From Gilliamella sp. wkB308 (GTDB lineage Bacteria > Pseudomonadota > Gammaproteobacteria > Enterobacterales > Orbaceae), in contig NZ_LZGN01000037.1 of NCBI RefSeq assembly GCF_001690185.1, forward strand, positions 1 through 64,000: a stretch of 64,000 nucleotides of DNA, given 5' to 3'. The position numbers were made by a program, and so were the translations under genes. Under the pieces are notes generated by a model. It did not search any database, had not been told where the DNA came from, and saw nothing but the letters and a program-made list of their open reading frames with translations. Below, in pieces: positions 26,795 through 37,402 of the stretch; within the stretch, counting starts at the first letter, position 1; each line of letters starts with the position of its first letter.

Positions 26795-27259
26795 ATGGAT
26801 ATACGCAAAATTAAAAAATTAATTGAGTTAGTTGAAGAGTCAGGAATTTCAGAACTTGAAATCTCTGAAGGTGAAGAATCAGTACGTATTAGCCGTTCAG
26901 TGGCAACAACAAGCTATTCTGCGCCTGTACAAAATATTCAAATTCCTCAAGCTGCTCCTGTTGTAGTAACATCAGCTTCTTCTAATGGAGAAGTGGCTAA
27001 TGAAGTTGAGCCTGTTGCTGTTTCTGGAACAACAATAAAATCCCCAATGGTTGGTACTTTTTATCGTACACCTAGCCCTGAATCAAAAGCGTTTGTTGAA
27101 GTTGGGCAAACAGTGAATGTAGGCGATGTACTTTGCATTGTCGAAGCGATGAAAATGATGAATCAAATTGAATCAGAAAAAGCTGGGACTATTAAAGCTA
27201 TTTTAGTTGAAAATGGTCAACCCGTTGAATTTGATCAACCATTATTCATTATTGAATAA
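26795..27259 (+). CDS. accB: Biotin carboxyl carrier protein of acetyl-CoA carboxylase
   Basis: A 154-residue BCCP. Residues 1-30 ([23 protein letters not shown]) form the domain that binds biotin carboxylase. A flexible Ala/Pro/Ser linker follows (about 40-78), then the biotinyl domain with Lys120 in [11 protein letters not shown] as the biotin site, and a thumb-like segment ([14 protein letters not shown]). It carries the carboxyl group in the first step of fatty acid synthesis. accC follows 41 bases later. Transcription probably starts in the long leader upstream. Confidence 0.97.
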   Translation: MDIRKIKKLIELVEESGISELEISEGEESVRISRSVATTSYSAPVQNIQIPQAAPVVVTSASSNGEVANEVEPVAVSGTTIKSPMVGTFYRTPSPESKAFVEVGQTVNVGDVLCIVEAMKMMNQIESEKAGTIKAILVENGQPVEFDQPLFIIE

Positions 27260-27300
27260 TCAGAATTTATTAATTAATTTTTACGATTAAGAGATTGAAT

Positions 27301-28647
27301 ATGCTTGATAAAATTCTTATTGCTAATCGCGGTGAAATTGCGCTACGTATATTACGTGCATGTAAAGAACTTGGCATTAAAACGGTTGCTGTTCATTCTT
27401 TGGCAGATAAAGATTTAAAACATGTCTTACTTGCAGATGAAACTGTCTGTATCGGGCCTGCGGCATCTGCCAAAAGCTATCTTAATATACCGGCATTAAT
27501 TTCAGCGGCGGAAGTTACCGGCGCAGCTGCGATTCATCCTGGATATGGATTCTTATCAGAAAATGCTGATTTTGCAGAGCAAGTTGAACGTTCTGGTTTT
27601 ATTTTTGTCGGTCCAAAACCAGACACGATTCGTTTAATGGGTGATAAAGTATCTGCGATTGAAGCCATGAAAAAAGCAGGTGTGCCTTGTGTACCTGGTT
27701 CTGATGGTCCATTGAGCAATAATATTGATACAAATAAACAGATAGCCAAAAAAATAGGTTATCCTGTCATTATTAAAGCCTCAGGTGGCGGTGGTGGTCG
27801 TGGTATGCGTATTGTTCGTGATGAAAAAGATCTGGAACAATCCATTAAAATGACCAAACTAGAAGCCAAAACTGCTTTCAATAATGATATGGTTTATATG
27901 GAAAAATTCCTTGAAAATCCACGTCATATTGAAATACAAGTGCTTTCTGATGGTCAGGGTAATGCAGTTTATTTAGGTGAGCGCGATTGTTCAATGCAAA
28001 GACGTCACCAAAAAGTGGTAGAAGAAGCTCCTGCTGTTGGAATTACGCCAAAAATGCGTAAATTTATCGGGGAACGTTGCGTTAATGCTTGTATTGAGAT
28101 AGGTTATCGTGGCGCAGGTACATTTGAATTTTTATTTGAAGATGGTGAGTTTTACTTCATTGAAATGAACACGCGTATTCAAGTAGAACATCCTGTGACT
28201 GAAATGATAACTGGCGTTGATTTGATTCGAGAACAAATCTTAATTGCCGCTGGCAAACCACTATCAATCAAACAGAGTGATATTCACATTAAAGGTCACG
28301 CGATTGAGTGTAGAATTAACGCCGAAGATCCAAAAACATTTATGCCATCACCGGGCAAAATTACTCGTTTTCATGCGCCGGGTGGGTTTGGTATTCGTTG
28401 GGAATCTCATATCTACGCTGGTTATACCGTACCACCCTACTATGATTCAATGATTGGTAAATTAATTGCCTATGGTGAAACTCGTGAAGTGGCGATTGCT
28501 CGGATGAAAAATGCGTTAGCTGAACTCGTTATCGATGGTATTAAAACCAATATTGATCTTCATATTGAAATTATGAATGATAAAAACTTCCAAAAAGGTG
28601 GAACAAATATCCATTACTTAGAGAAAAAACTAGGTATTTATGAGTAG
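27301..28647 (+). CDS. accC: Biotin carboxylase subunit of acetyl-CoA carboxylase
   Basis: A 448-residue ATP-grasp enzyme that carboxylates the biotin on AccB (E. coli 449 residues). ATG 27301 gives the standard N-terminus [20 protein letters not shown]; a TTG two codons upstream is not needed. Visible features are the glycine-rich ATP loop [16 protein letters not shown], metal/ATP ligands in [25 protein letters not shown], and the C-terminal biotin carboxylase domain. It forms an operon with accB. A GC-rich hairpin follows about 100 bases after the stop. Confidence 0.98.
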   Translation: MLDKILIANRGEIALRILRACKELGIKTVAVHSLADKDLKHVLLADETVCIGPAASAKSYLNIPALISAAEVTGAAAIHPGYGFLSENADFAEQVERSGFIFVGPKPDTIRLMGDKVSAIEAMKKAGVPCVPGSDGPLSNNIDTNKQIAKKIGYPVIIKASGGGGGRGMRIVRDEKDLEQSIKMTKLEAKTAFNNDMVYMEKFLENPRHIEIQVLSDGQGNAVYLGERDCSMQRRHQKVVEEAPAVGITPKMRKFIGERCVNACIEIGYRGAGTFEFLFEDGEFYFIEMNTRIQVEHPVTEMITGVDLIREQILIAAGKPLSIKQSDIHIKGHAIECRINAEDPKTFMPSPGKITRFHAPGGFGIRWESHIYAGYTVPPYYDSMIGKLIAYGETREVAIARMKNALAELVIDGIKTNIDLHIEIMNDKNFQKGGTNIHYLEKKLGIYE

Positions 28648-28745
28648 TCCTTTAATGTCTAATCTCGACAATAATATTGTTATTTTAGCGTGTTAATTGT
28701 TTGATATTTCATATTATTAACAAAAAACTTGATGGTTCTACTTAT

Positions 28746-28765
28746 CCGCCGACTTACGTCGGCGG
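28746..28765. terminator. Hairpin between convergent accC and yadH
   Basis: A perfect 8-bp stem CCGCCGAC/GTCGGCGG with a TTAC loop. A broken T run follows on the plus strand, so it probably ends the accBC transcript and may also end yadGH. Confidence 0.7.
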
Positions 28766-28780
28766 TGTTATTTTTACGGC

Positions 28781-29551
28781 TTAACTTCTTAATCCTTTAC
28801 CACTCTCAATCAAACGCCACACAGCGACATATAAAATCACCACAAACAAGATAAGCATTGAAAAAGTTATCCATAGTGAAACATCTGTAGTACCAAGAAA
28901 ACCATAACGAAAACCATTAATCATATAGACAATAGGATTTAATTTAGATACCCACTGCCAAAATGTGGGCAGCAACGTGATTGAATAAAATACCCCCCCA
29001 AGATAAGTTAACGGCGTTAATACGAATGTTGGTACAATACTAATATCATCAAATGTTTTAGCATAAACTGCATTTAAAAGCCCAGCTAATGAGAATAATA
29101 TTGACGTTAATAGTAGTGTAAAAATAACGAATACCCAAGAATGAACTTCATAAGTCACAAAAAAAAGGGATACTATTGTCACTAAAGCGCCAGTTAAAAT
29201 ACCTCGAATAACACCTCCACCAACAAATCCCCAAATTAAGATATGTGTTGGCACAGGTGCGACTAAAAGCTCTTCAATATTGCGTTGAAATTTAGCACTA
29301 AAAAATGATGAACAAACATTCGTATAAGAGTTGGTAATTACCGACATCATAATTAATCCCGGAACAATAAATGCCATATAACTATGACCACCCATATTGC
29401 CAACTCGTGACCCAATTAGATTCCCAAAAATAATAAAATAAAGTGACATAGTTATAACAGGAGGAATTAAGGTTTGAATCCAAATTCTTAAAAATCGTAT
29501 CACCTCTTTACGCCAGATACTTTTTAGGGCTATCCAGTATAAATTATTCAT
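28781..29551 (-). CDS. yadH: ABC transporter permease, YadH-like
   Basis: A 256-residue ABC-2 type permease with six predicted membrane segments. ATG 29551 is chosen because AGGAG stands 6 bases upstream and the N-terminus NNLYWIALKSIWRKEVIRFLRIW lines up with E. coli YadH. A further upstream frame would only overlap yadG. The FIIFGNLIGSRVG and SSFFSAKFQRNIEELLVAPVP segments are typical. It pairs with the YadG ATPase. The substrate is unknown; the family includes drug and polysaccharide exporters. The start overlaps the yadG stop by 8 bases. Confidence 0.93.
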   Translation of the reverse strand: MNNLYWIALKSIWRKEVIRFLRIWIQTLIPPVITMSLYFIIFGNLIGSRVGNMGGHSYMAFIVPGLIMMSVITNSYTNVCSSFFSAKFQRNIEELLVAPVPTHILIWGFVGGGVIRGILTGALVTIVSLFFVTYEVHSWVFVIFTLLLTSILFSLAGLLNAVYAKTFDDISIVPTFVLTPLTYLGGVFYSITLLPTFWQWVSKLNPIVYMINGFRYGFLGTTDVSLWITFSMLILFVVILYVAVWRLIESGKGLRS

Positions 29552-30488
29552 TATCGGCTCCTTTTGTTTGAGTATCATTACGCACTAAATCAACAAATAA
29601 CTCTTCAAGTCGATTGGTTTTATTGCGCATACTGATAACTTTGATTTGTTGTTGATTAAGTTGCTCAAACAATTGATTTAATCCATGCTGTTTATCGACT
29701 TTAACTTCCAATACGCCTGGCTCTAAATTGGTAAATGCATAACCGTTTAAAACTATAGGCTGACTGACTGGTAAGTAATCGATAATAATCGTTTCAGATT
29801 GACTATTCGCCAGTAAATCACGCATAGAAGAATTAGCAATGAGCTCACCATGTTGAATAATACCAATATGCCGACATAACATCTCTGCTTCTTCTAAATA
29901 ATGTGTGGTCAAAATAATCGTGATACCCTGACGATTGATTTCTCTCAAAAAATCCCACATAGAACGCCGTAATTCAATATCAACCCCTGCCGTTGGTTCA
30001 TCAAGAATTAATAATTTAGGTTCATGAACTAATGCTCTTGCTATCATGAGTCGTCTTTTCATACCACCTGATAACATACCTGCCCGGCTGTTACGCTTAT
30101 CCCAAAGATCTAAAATACGTAAATATTTTTCAGCACGTTCAAGTGCTAATTTACGGGGTAATCCGTAATATCCTCCTTGGTTTGCAACAATTTGTAGTAC
30201 TTCTTCAAACTGATTGAAATTAAATTCTTGAGGCACTAACCCTAACTGCCTTTTGGCGTTGACGATATCTTTATCTAAATCAAATCCAAAAATGTTAACT
30301 TGACCCGATGTTTTGGTAACCAAAGAACTTATGATACCAATCGTTGTGGATTTTCCAGCACCATTAGGCCCAAGCAGAGCATAAAAATCACCAGCTTGTA
30401 CAGTTAAATTAATACCTTTTAATGCTTCTACACCATTTTTATAAATTTTTTTGAGTTCAATTAACTCAAGTGCAGGAATAGATGACAT
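29544..30488 (-). CDS. yadG: ABC transporter ATP-binding protein, YadG-like
   Basis: A 314-residue ATPase. It carries Walker A GPNGAGKST (about residues 40-48), the signature LSGGMKRRLMIARAL, Walker B LLILDEPTAGVD, and the His switch in LTTHYLEEAE. The C-terminal 80 residues form an accessory domain with a C-terminal NRLEELFVDLVRND as in YadG and other ABC-2 ATPases. It energises YadH, encoded just downstream with translational overlap. The substrate of the pair is not known. Confidence 0.95.
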   Translation of the reverse strand: MSSIPALELIELKKIYKNGVEALKGINLTVQAGDFYALLGPNGAGKSTTIGIISSLVTKTSGQVNIFGFDLDKDIVNAKRQLGLVPQEFNFNQFEEVLQIVANQGGYYGLPRKLALERAEKYLRILDLWDKRNSRAGMLSGGMKRRLMIARALVHEPKLLILDEPTAGVDIELRRSMWDFLREINRQGITIILTTHYLEEAEMLCRHIGIIQHGELIANSSMRDLLANSQSETIIIDYLPVSQPIVLNGYAFTNLEPGVLEVKVDKQHGLNQLFEQLNQQQIKVISMRNKTNRLEELFVDLVRNDTQTKGADNE

Positions 30489-30720
30489 GAATGTATCCTA
30501 GTTGAATATTTTATAATTAAATTGCTATAAAATCCTATTTGATGTGAATTAATATTGACAATATAATTATTCATTGTAAAGCGCTTTTTAGCATTATTTG
30601 AATTGATTTTATGACACCCGATTAACAAAACATAAAAAAGATTAATTTTTGTTAAAATCAACTCACTAACGCTTAAAATAAATTTAGTTCAAATAAATCA
30701 TGAATTAAGGAAAGAATATT

Positions 30721-31290
30721 ATGATTAAAATTGGGTTGGTTTCGGTATCAGACCGTGCATTTAATGGTGTCTATGAAGATGAAGGAATTCCATCTTTAAT
30801 TACATGGTTGACAAAAACATTAAAAACCCCGTTTGAAACCCTACCGCGTATTATCCCTGATGAACAACCATTAATTGAACAAACTTTATGCGATTTGGTA
30901 GATAAATTACATTGTGATTTAATACTGACAACTGGCGGAACAGGACCAGCTTTAAGAGACGTCACACCCGATGCAACAATCGCGATAGCCGATCGTATTT
31001 TACCTGGCTTTGGTGAACAAATGCGTCAAATTAGTTTGCATTTTGTACCCACCGCAATTTTATCCAGACAGATTGGTGCAGTAAGAAACAAATGTTTAAT
31101 TCTGAATCTACCTGGCCGACCTAAATCTATTCAAGAAACATTAGAAGGTGTGAAAGATAATGCAGGGAATGTGATTGTAAATGGTATTTTTGCCAGTGTA
31201 CCTTACTGTATTGAGCTATTAGAAGGACCATACATCGAAACATATGAACATGTTGTTAAAGCTTTTCGACCGCATAAACCTGTAAAATAG
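30721..31290 (+). CDS. mog: Molybdopterin adenylyltransferase Mog
   Basis: A 189-residue MoaB/MogA-fold protein that adenylylates molybdopterin before molybdenum insertion. The ligand-binding motif is LILTTGGTGPALRDVTPDAT (about 75-95), followed by FVPTAILSRQIGAVRNKCLILNLPGRP. Length is close to E. coli MogA (195). A molybdenum-cofactor enzyme must therefore exist elsewhere in the genome. It stands alone, with an ample promoter region upstream and argR 200 bases downstream in the same direction. Confidence 0.95.
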   Translation: MIKIGLVSVSDRAFNGVYEDEGIPSLITWLTKTLKTPFETLPRIIPDEQPLIEQTLCDLVDKLHCDLILTTGGTGPALRDVTPDATIAIADRILPGFGEQMRQISLHFVPTAILSRQIGAVRNKCLILNLPGRPKSIQETLEGVKDNAGNVIVNGIFASVPYCIELLEGPYIETYEHVVKAFRPHKPVK

Positions 31291-31495
31291 AAACTTTAGT
31301 TTTATGCAACTTTGATGCATAATTATCTAATAAAATAAACTACATTTATTTCTCAATTCGATAAAGTTTATTTGTAATAAGATATAACATCTGACTTCTA
31401 TATTGTTATATCTGATTGGTTTTAAACTTTTTAAGCAATGTTTATAAATAAAATTGAATGTCAAAACAGTAAAACATTTAATCCAAAGGAACACT

Positions 31496-31954
31496 ATGAA
31501 ACAAGATGATTTCACTCGCGTATTCAAAGAGATGCTAAGTCAAGAAAAATTCAGTTCACAAGTTGAAATTGTTCAAGCTCTTCAAGAGCAAGGTTTTGAC
31601 AATATTAATCAATCTAAAGTATCAAGAATGTTAACTAAATTTGGCGCCGTAAGAACACGAAATGCCAAATCGGAAATGGTTTATTGTTTACCCGCTGAAA
31701 TCAGTGTTCCAACAACAAGCAGCCCATTAAAAAATTTGGTTTTAGATATTGATTATAATAGTTCTATGGTCGTCATACGCACTAGCCCAGGCGCTGCGCA
31801 ACTTATCGCAAGATTACTTGACTCAATTGGAAAATCAGAAGGTATTTTAGGTTCTATTGCTGGCGATGATACAATTTTCAGTACACCAACGAAAGGATGT
31901 ACGGTGAAAAAATTATATCAAATTATTCTTGAGCTATTTGAACAAGAATTATAA
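31496..31954 (+). CDS. argR: Arginine repressor ArgR
   Basis: A 152-residue repressor that represses arginine biosynthesis genes when arginine is bound. ATG 31496 has AAGGA 5 bases upstream and matches the usual N-terminus ([22 protein letters not shown]); a longer in-frame start 42 bases upstream lacks such a site. The winged-helix DNA-binding motif is [20 protein letters not shown]. The C-terminal hexamerisation/arginine-binding domain includes [14 protein letters not shown] and [12 protein letters not shown]. It is nearly colinear with E. coli ArgR (156 residues). Confidence 0.97.
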   Translation: MKQDDFTRVFKEMLSQEKFSSQVEIVQALQEQGFDNINQSKVSRMLTKFGAVRTRNAKSEMVYCLPAEISVPTTSSPLKNLVLDIDYNSSMVVIRTSPGAAQLIARLLDSIGKSEGILGSIAGDDTIFSTPTKGCTVKKLYQIILELFEQEL

Positions 31955-32067
31955 AAACTGATCAGTTAACTTTTTTGTTATTATTTGAATTTTTTATTAT
32001 TTAACCTATTGACACAATTAACAGAATCGTTAATTCTATACACACTGATTTTGTAATTTAAATCATA

Positions 32068-32238
32068 AGAACGAAGAGGCGCATTACTCAGGTAGATTGT
32101 TTTAGGGGCTGGAACCGTTAATAAATGATTGAGGGGATGTAATGCCGAGATTTAATTGTTAATCCAGAACTCAATTAGATCGACTGCAAGGGCTGAATCC
32201 CTTGGGTTGTCACCCTAACAGGTGGAGCGCTTCAGGGT
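32068..32238 (+). promoter_or_regulatory. Lysine riboswitch (L box)
   Basis: The 5' leader of lysC carries the conserved L-box blocks in order: GAAGAGGCGC, GAGGGGATG...GCCGA, GGGCTGAATCCC, TTGGGTTGTCACC and GGTGGAGCGCTTC. P1 pairs GAAG with CTTC. Lysine binding should lower LysC synthesis. There is no clear terminator hairpin and T run between the aptamer and the start codon, so control of translation is likelier than attenuation. Confidence 0.93.
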
Positions 32239-32321
32239 TTTACTCATTTTTCTTAACGGTAAATAAGTCATGACCTCGCTCTAACTCTGTTAAAAATAAT
32301 TATTTTTAATATGAGGAATTC

Positions 32322-33683
32322 ATGGAAACATCATTTGTAATTGCTAAATTTGGTGGTACCAGTGTTGCCGATTACCAATCTATGGTAAACAGTGCAAATA
32401 TCGTTATCACTAATCCGAATGTCAAAGTTGTGGTATTATCTGCCTCTGCAGGTATTACAAATTTGTTAGTAGCTTTAGCTGAAGGGCGAGATGCTGAAGT
32501 AAGAGCACAACACATTGCGAAAATTCAATCTATTCAATATAGTATTTTAGAACAACTTCCTCAAAATCCTACATTACGTGCTGAGATAGATCAGATAATT
32601 GCTAATATTGCCTCTTTATCAGAAGCCGCTAGTCTAGCGACATCATCCGCCCTAACCGACGAACTTGTCAGTCATGGCGAAATTATGTCTTCTAAACTTT
32701 TTGTAGAAATATTGAAAGAAAAACAGAAAAATGTGTTATGGTTCGATGTGCGTAAAGTCATGCGGACGGATAATAAATTTGGCAAAGCCACACCAATAAT
32801 TGAAGACATTAAACAACTCTGTTGTGCCCATTTAAAATCATTGTATGCCAATAACATTATTGTTACACAAGGATTTATTGGTTCAGAAAGCACCGGTAAA
32901 ACCACTACCTTAGGTCGTGGTGGTAGCGATTATACTGCCGCTTTGCTTGGTGAAGCGTTAAATGCAACACAAATCGATATTTGGACAGATGTTGCAGGTA
33001 TCTATACTACCGATCCTCGAATTGCGCCATCCGCTAAACGTATTGACGAAATTTCTTTTGCTGAAGCGGCGGAAATGGCGACATTTGGTGCTAAAGTGTT
33101 ACATCCTGCAACACTGGTGCCAGCTGTTCGAAGCAATATCCCAGTATTTGTCGGGTCGAGTAAAGCGCCACAAGCAGGCGGAACAATTGTTTATAATACC
33201 AACAGCATCAAATCAGATCTGCCATCATTTAGAGCATTAGCACTGCGCCGCAAACAAACCTTACTTACGTTAACTAGTTTAAATATGTTACATGCACAAG
33301 GCTTTTTAGCGAATGTGTTTACTATACTGGCTAAACATAATATTTCTGTTGATTTAGTCACAACGTCAGAAGTCAGCATTGCATTAACTATTGATACAAC
33401 AGGAACCAACACCAATGGCACCAGTTTATTAACTAAAGCACTATTTGATGAGCTATCCACACTTTGCCATGTCGAGGTTGAAGAAGATTTAGCTTTAATA
33501 GCCATCATTGGTAATAAACTGACATCAACCAAAGGTATAGCCAAAGAAGTATTTGGTGTCTTAGATGATTTTATTATTCGACTTTGCTGCTACGGGGCTA
33601 GCACGCATAACCTTTGTTTATTATCAAGAAGTAATGATGCAGAAGACATCATTAAAATTCTCCACAAAACAATTTTTGAATAA
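32322..33683 (+). CDS. lysC: Lysine-sensitive aspartokinase III
   Basis: A 453-residue monofunctional aspartate kinase (E. coli LysC 449). The kinase domain starts with AKFGGTSVADYQSM, and TTLGRGGSDYTAALLGEALNA is the catalytic glycine-rich loop. The C-terminal third holds two ACT domains (VFVGSSKA, then LLTLTSLNMLHAQGFLANVFTI and a second set) that bind lysine. It makes aspartyl phosphate, the entry to lysine, threonine and methionine synthesis. Regulation is by the lysine riboswitch just upstream, plus feedback inhibition. An intrinsic terminator follows. Confidence 0.96.
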   Translation: METSFVIAKFGGTSVADYQSMVNSANIVITNPNVKVVVLSASAGITNLLVALAEGRDAEVRAQHIAKIQSIQYSILEQLPQNPTLRAEIDQIIANIASLSEAASLATSSALTDELVSHGEIMSSKLFVEILKEKQKNVLWFDVRKVMRTDNKFGKATPIIEDIKQLCCAHLKSLYANNIIVTQGFIGSESTGKTTTLGRGGSDYTAALLGEALNATQIDIWTDVAGIYTTDPRIAPSAKRIDEISFAEAAEMATFGAKVLHPATLVPAVRSNIPVFVGSSKAPQAGGTIVYNTNSIKSDLPSFRALALRRKQTLLTLTSLNMLHAQGFLANVFTILAKHNISVDLVTTSEVSIALTIDTTGTNTNGTSLLTKALFDELSTLCHVEVEEDLALIAIIGNKLTSTKGIAKEVFGVLDDFIIRLCCYGASTHNLCLLSRSNDAEDIIKILHKTIFE

Positions 33684-33693
33684 TACGCTCTAT

Positions 33694-33720
33694 GAGGAAG
33701 ATAATCTCTTCCTCTTTTAT
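33694..33720 (+). terminator. Intrinsic terminator of lysC
   Basis: An 8-bp stem GAGGAAGA/TCTTCCTC with a 5-base loop followed by TTTTATT, 10 bases after the lysC stop. Confidence 0.8.
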
Positions 33721-33987
33721 TAGTTAGAAAAGTAACAAATCCAATCCAAAAAATAAATTGTAAAGCCAAATAAAATATCTAAACATTTAATAAAAAAAAT
33801 TATAGAATATAGACAATCTACTTTATATAGTTCGTTCATAAAACTATTCTTTATATTTCAATATAGTCATCAATCTTCATATTGTTTGTTATTAGTGATT
33901 TATACGTTTAAAAAATGTATTGCTTTTAGTTCAATTTACTACATCAGTAAGCTAACATTAAACACAACAAAATAAGGGTAAATTATC

Positions 33988-34230
33988 ATGGGTATTATAA
34001 GTTGGATTATTCTAGGATTAATTGCCGGTTGGATTGCTAAATTTTTTATGCCGTTAGGCAGTGTTGGGGTGGTAAAAACTATTCTGCTCGGTATAGCGGG
34101 TGCCTTGGTTGGAGGGTATATAAGTACTTTCTTCGGCTGGGGAAGCGTCACTGGATTTAATTTCCCAAGTTTGTTTATCTCAGTATTAGGGGCAATTTTA
34201 TTAATCTATCTTTATCGTCTTTTCAGATAA
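33988..34230 (+). CDS. GlsB/YeaQ/YmgE family membrane protein
   Basis: An 80-residue protein with three hydrophobic segments and glycine zippers: IISWIILGLIAGWIAKFFM, then TILLGIAGALVGGYISTFFGW, then SLFISVLGAILLIYLYRLF. This is the transglycosylase-associated/GlsB family of stress-related membrane proteins, with no known catalytic function. It is a monocistronic gene in a 580-base gap between the lysC terminator and cysS. No regulatory motif is obvious upstream. Confidence 0.9.
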   Translation: MGIISWIILGLIAGWIAKFFMPLGSVGVVKTILLGIAGALVGGYISTFFGWGSVTGFNFPSLFISVLGAILLIYLYRLFR

Positions 34231-34251
34231 AAATTTCGTTTCAAATCAAAT

Positions 34252-34272
34252 TTGGCGGATTTCTTCCGCCAA
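34252..34272 (+). terminator. Hairpin after the GlsB-like gene
   Basis: A 7-bp stem TTGGCGG/CCGCCAA with a 7-base loop, 22 bases after the stop. The following sequence is AT rich but has no clean T run. Confidence 0.45.
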
Positions 34273-34512
34273 TTAATTAATGCAATTATCAACATAATTG
34301 TTATCAATAATTCAATGAATCTTATTTTTTGGTTTAGCATCAATAACCATACTCAACCGCTCTTAAACCTACGCCTGTGGCATCAAAAACCGAATGGCAT
34401 AAATTAGATTCCTTTCATTTTCGTTGTAAAGATGTTAATAAGTAATTTCGTCGTATGACGATTTTTGTTATATTAATCGCCATAATCTCTTATTAATAAA
34501 TAGTAAACTAGA

Positions 34513-35904
34513 ATGCTTAAAATATTCAATACATTATCTCGAGAAAAAGAAGTGTTTCAATCTATTACTCCCAATAAAGTCGGACTTTATGTCTGTGGGG
34601 TGACGATTTACGATCTTTGTCATATTGGTCATGGGCGCACTTTTGTCGCATTTGATGTTGTTTCTCGTTATCTGCGTTTTTTAGGTTATGACTTAACTTA
34701 TGTCCGTAACATTACCGATATTGATGATAAGATCATTAAAAGAGCCCTTGAAAATGGCGAAACCTGTGAACAATTAACCGAACGTATGTTACAAGAGATG
34801 TATGCTGATTTTGATGCATTGAATATTAAACGTCCTGACGTTGAACCTCGTGCAACTCAACATATGCAACAGATTATTGAATTGGTTGAAGAGTTAATAA
34901 AAAAAGACCATGCTTATATTGCTGATAATGGCGATGTGATGTTTTCCGTCGATAGTGATCCTAATTATGGTATTTTATCTCGTCAAAATTTAGAACAACT
35001 ACAAGCGGGTGCCCGTGTTGATATTGTTGATGTAAAACGCAATCCAATGGACTTTGTGTTATGGAAAATGTCTAAACCAAACGAACCAAGTTGGGATTCG
35101 CCATGGGGGAAAGGTCGCCCTGGTTGGCATATAGAATGTTCAGCAATGAATAGCTACCAATTGGGTAATCATTTTGATATTCATGGTGGTGGGTCTGATT
35201 TAATGTTCCCACACCACGAAAATGAAATTGCTCAATCAACTTGTGCCCATGATGGACAATATGTGAATTATTGGATGCATTCAGGTATGGTAATGATTGA
35301 CCAAGAAAAAATGTCAAAATCACTAAATAACTTTTTCACGATTCGTGATGTATTAAAGCATTATGATGCAGAAACAGTTCGCTACTTCTTATTATCAGGT
35401 CACTATCGCAGTCAACTCAACTATAGTGAAGAGAATCTAAAACAAGCTCGAGTGGCACTAGAGCGTTTATATACAGCTTTACGGGATACTGATCCTAATC
35501 ATCCTCATACCACACCAGACAGTGATTACTACCGTCAATTCTGTCAAGCAATGAATGATGACTTCAATACACCAGAAGCTTATTCCACACTATTTGATCT
35601 TGCACGTGAAATTAATAAAGCAAAAGCGGAAAATGATATGGCGCATGCCAATGAATTGGCAGCCGAATTACGCTATTTATCCGCTGTTCTAGGTCTATTA
35701 GAACAAGATCCAGTCAAATTTTTACAAGGCGAATCACAAGACGATGTTGATAGCAGTTTAATCGATGCTTTGATTCAACAACGTAATGAAGCCCGCGCCA
35801 GTAAGAATTGGGCGTTAGCCGATGAAGCTCGAGATAAATTAAATGCTTTGAATATCGTGCTTGAAGATGGGGCAAATGGCACGACTTGGCGCAAAAAAAG
35901 TTGA
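34513..35904 (+). CDS. cysS: Cysteinyl-tRNA synthetase
   Basis: A 463-residue class I synthetase (E. coli 461). The HIGH motif is in [11 protein letters not shown] and KMSKS in [12 protein letters not shown]. The zinc ligands are Cys28 ([10 protein letters not shown]) and the Cys/His/Glu set in WHIECSAM and [11 protein letters not shown]. The C-terminal DALR-type helical and tRNA-binding domains are complete ([15 protein letters not shown] near the end). It attaches cysteine to tRNA-Cys. A hairpin that may serve both genes lies between it and the convergent trmJ. Confidence 0.98.
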   Translation: MLKIFNTLSREKEVFQSITPNKVGLYVCGVTIYDLCHIGHGRTFVAFDVVSRYLRFLGYDLTYVRNITDIDDKIIKRALENGETCEQLTERMLQEMYADFDALNIKRPDVEPRATQHMQQIIELVEELIKKDHAYIADNGDVMFSVDSDPNYGILSRQNLEQLQAGARVDIVDVKRNPMDFVLWKMSKPNEPSWDSPWGKGRPGWHIECSAMNSYQLGNHFDIHGGGSDLMFPHHENEIAQSTCAHDGQYVNYWMHSGMVMIDQEKMSKSLNNFFTIRDVLKHYDAETVRYFLLSGHYRSQLNYSEENLKQARVALERLYTALRDTDPNHPHTTPDSDYYRQFCQAMNDDFNTPEAYSTLFDLAREINKAKAENDMAHANELAAELRYLSAVLGLLEQDPVKFLQGESQDDVDSSLIDALIQQRNEARASKNWALADEARDKLNALNIVLEDGANGTTWRKKS

Positions 35905-35917
35905 TGATATAAGTTAA

Positions 35918-35941
35918 AACACCCATTTAAAAATGGGTGTT
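35918..35941. terminator. Bidirectional hairpin between cysS and trmJ
   Basis: An 11-bp stem AACACCCATTT/AAATGGGTGTT with a two-base loop as written. T-rich sequence follows on the minus strand (TTTTAAC), so it should end the trmJ transcript and may also act for cysS. Confidence 0.7.
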
Positions 35942-35950
35942 GATAATCAT

Positions 35951-36694
35951 CTATCTTAATTTTTTATCCACTGACGTTAAAATACCTCGTAAAATATTTA
36001 ACTCTTGTTGTTCAATCCGTGCGCGAGTAAATAACCGACGTAAACGCCCCATAATTTGACCGGGATGATTAGCATTAATAAATTCAGTCTTCAATAAAGT
36101 TTGTTCTAAATGCTGATAGAAACGTTCGATGTCTTCATCTTTTGGGAACTCAACACTATTTATATCAGCCTCATGTTCAGTTAGAACAGTTACCAAATTT
36201 AACATTGACATTCGTATTTCATAACAAAGTACTTGTACTGACATTGCCAAATTCAATGAGCTATATGTTGGATTTGCAGGGATACCAACATGATAATGGC
36301 ACTTTTGCAACTCCTCATTGGTTAATCCGACTCGTTCACGACCAAAGACCAAAGCAACTTTTGCATCACTATTCGATGCTTCTTGAATAATTTTATCGCC
36401 ACATTCTTTCGGTGTGAGATTCGGCCACTGTAAGCTGCGAGGACGAGCACTAGTCCCAATCACTAGCCGACAATCTGCAATCGCCTCGTCCAAAGATGAA
36501 AAAATTTGGGCTTGTTTAATAATATCACTCGCCCCAGCTGCTAAAGAAATGGATTGAGAATCTGGTTTTATCACAGGGTTAACCAAACAAAGATGCGTTA
36601 ATCCCATTGTTTTCATCGCTCTAGCGGCTGATCCCATATTACCAGTATGCGAAGTTTCAACTAAAACAATTTTCACGTTATCTAAATAATTCAC
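35951..36694 (-). CDS. trmJ: tRNA (Cm32/Um32) methyltransferase TrmJ
   Basis: A 247-residue SPOUT methyltransferase (E. coli 246). It has the N-terminal [26 protein letters not shown] with the conserved Asn-x-Gly and Arg, and the knotted SAM site [16 protein letters not shown] and [16 protein letters not shown]. It methylates the 2'-OH of base 32 in several tRNAs. The C-terminal 70 residues form the dimerisation extension typical of TrmJ. It stands alone on the minus strand. Confidence 0.96.
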   Translation of the reverse strand: MNYLDNVKIVLVETSHTGNMGSAARAMKTMGLTHLCLVNPVIKPDSQSISLAAGASDIIKQAQIFSSLDEAIADCRLVIGTSARPRSLQWPNLTPKECGDKIIQEASNSDAKVALVFGRERVGLTNEELQKCHYHVGIPANPTYSSLNLAMSVQVLCYEIRMSMLNLVTVLTEHEADINSVEFPKDEDIERFYQHLEQTLLKTEFINANHPGQIMGRLRRLFTRARIEQQELNILRGILTSVDKKLR

Positions 36695-36969
36695 ATTATC
36701 CTCATTAAAAAGTATCGAGTTCCTATTAGAACCAAATAGTTAACAGTATATAGGAAAAAGATTGCAAAATGCAGATTTGAAATCTCATTGATTAAAATCA
36801 GCAGAAATTATTTTGAATGTTAATCACAAAATTTACAGAATAAATAAATAACTGATTGACGAAACTGCAATAATTTGCCAATGTAGAGGTAGAAATCCAC
36901 CATTGAGTTAGCTCAATTTGTTAGCGAATTTTTTAGTAAACTTTATAGTAAACATAGTGGAGGTCAATC

Positions 36970-37302
36970 ATGACGTTAAGTATTACCAGTAAACAAATGG
37001 ACATTACTCCTGCAATTCGTCGTTATCTTGAAGATAAGTTTTCAAAATTAGATAAATGGAGAGCACTGTTAATCAACCCTCACTTTATATTATCGAAAGA
37101 ACCTGATGGATTTATTATTGATGCCACCATTGCGACCAAAGGAACACCTTTAGTTGCTTCAGCTAAACACATTGATATGTATGCGGCAATCAATGATCTT
37201 ATTGGCAAACTCGAAAAACAACTCAATAAGATTCAGCATAAAGGGGAATCTCGCCGAGCCTTTGATAGCATCAAAGGAGCCGTACTCGAAGAGCAAGTTT
37301 AA
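36970..37302 (+). CDS. raiA: Ribosome-associated inhibitor RaiA (YfiA)
   Basis: A 110-residue stationary-phase factor that binds the 30S A and P sites and stops translation. It is strongly similar to E. coli RaiA throughout: [33 protein letters not shown], and [25 protein letters not shown]. The short acidic tail beyond position 105 marks RaiA rather than HPF. It is followed by a good intrinsic terminator and then pheA, the E. coli gene order without the pheL leader gene. Confidence 0.96.
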   Translation: MTLSITSKQMDITPAIRRYLEDKFSKLDKWRALLINPHFILSKEPDGFIIDATIATKGTPLVASAKHIDMYAAINDLIGKLEKQLNKIQHKGESRRAFDSIKGAVLEEQV

Positions 37303-37326
37303 AAATAGATGATCACAAATAAATTA

Positions 37327-37356
37327 AAAGGCACTTTGATAGTGCCTTTATTTTTT
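37327..37356 (+). terminator. Intrinsic terminator of raiA
   Basis: A 9-bp stem AAAGGCACT/AGTGCCTTT with a TTGAT loop, followed by ATTTTTT. It separates raiA from pheA; no leader-peptide frame with phenylalanine codons lies between. Confidence 0.9.
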
Positions 37357-37402
37357 AGCTTGTTATAATATTACACATCTATTTTTTACTTAATTAAGCC
37401 AA

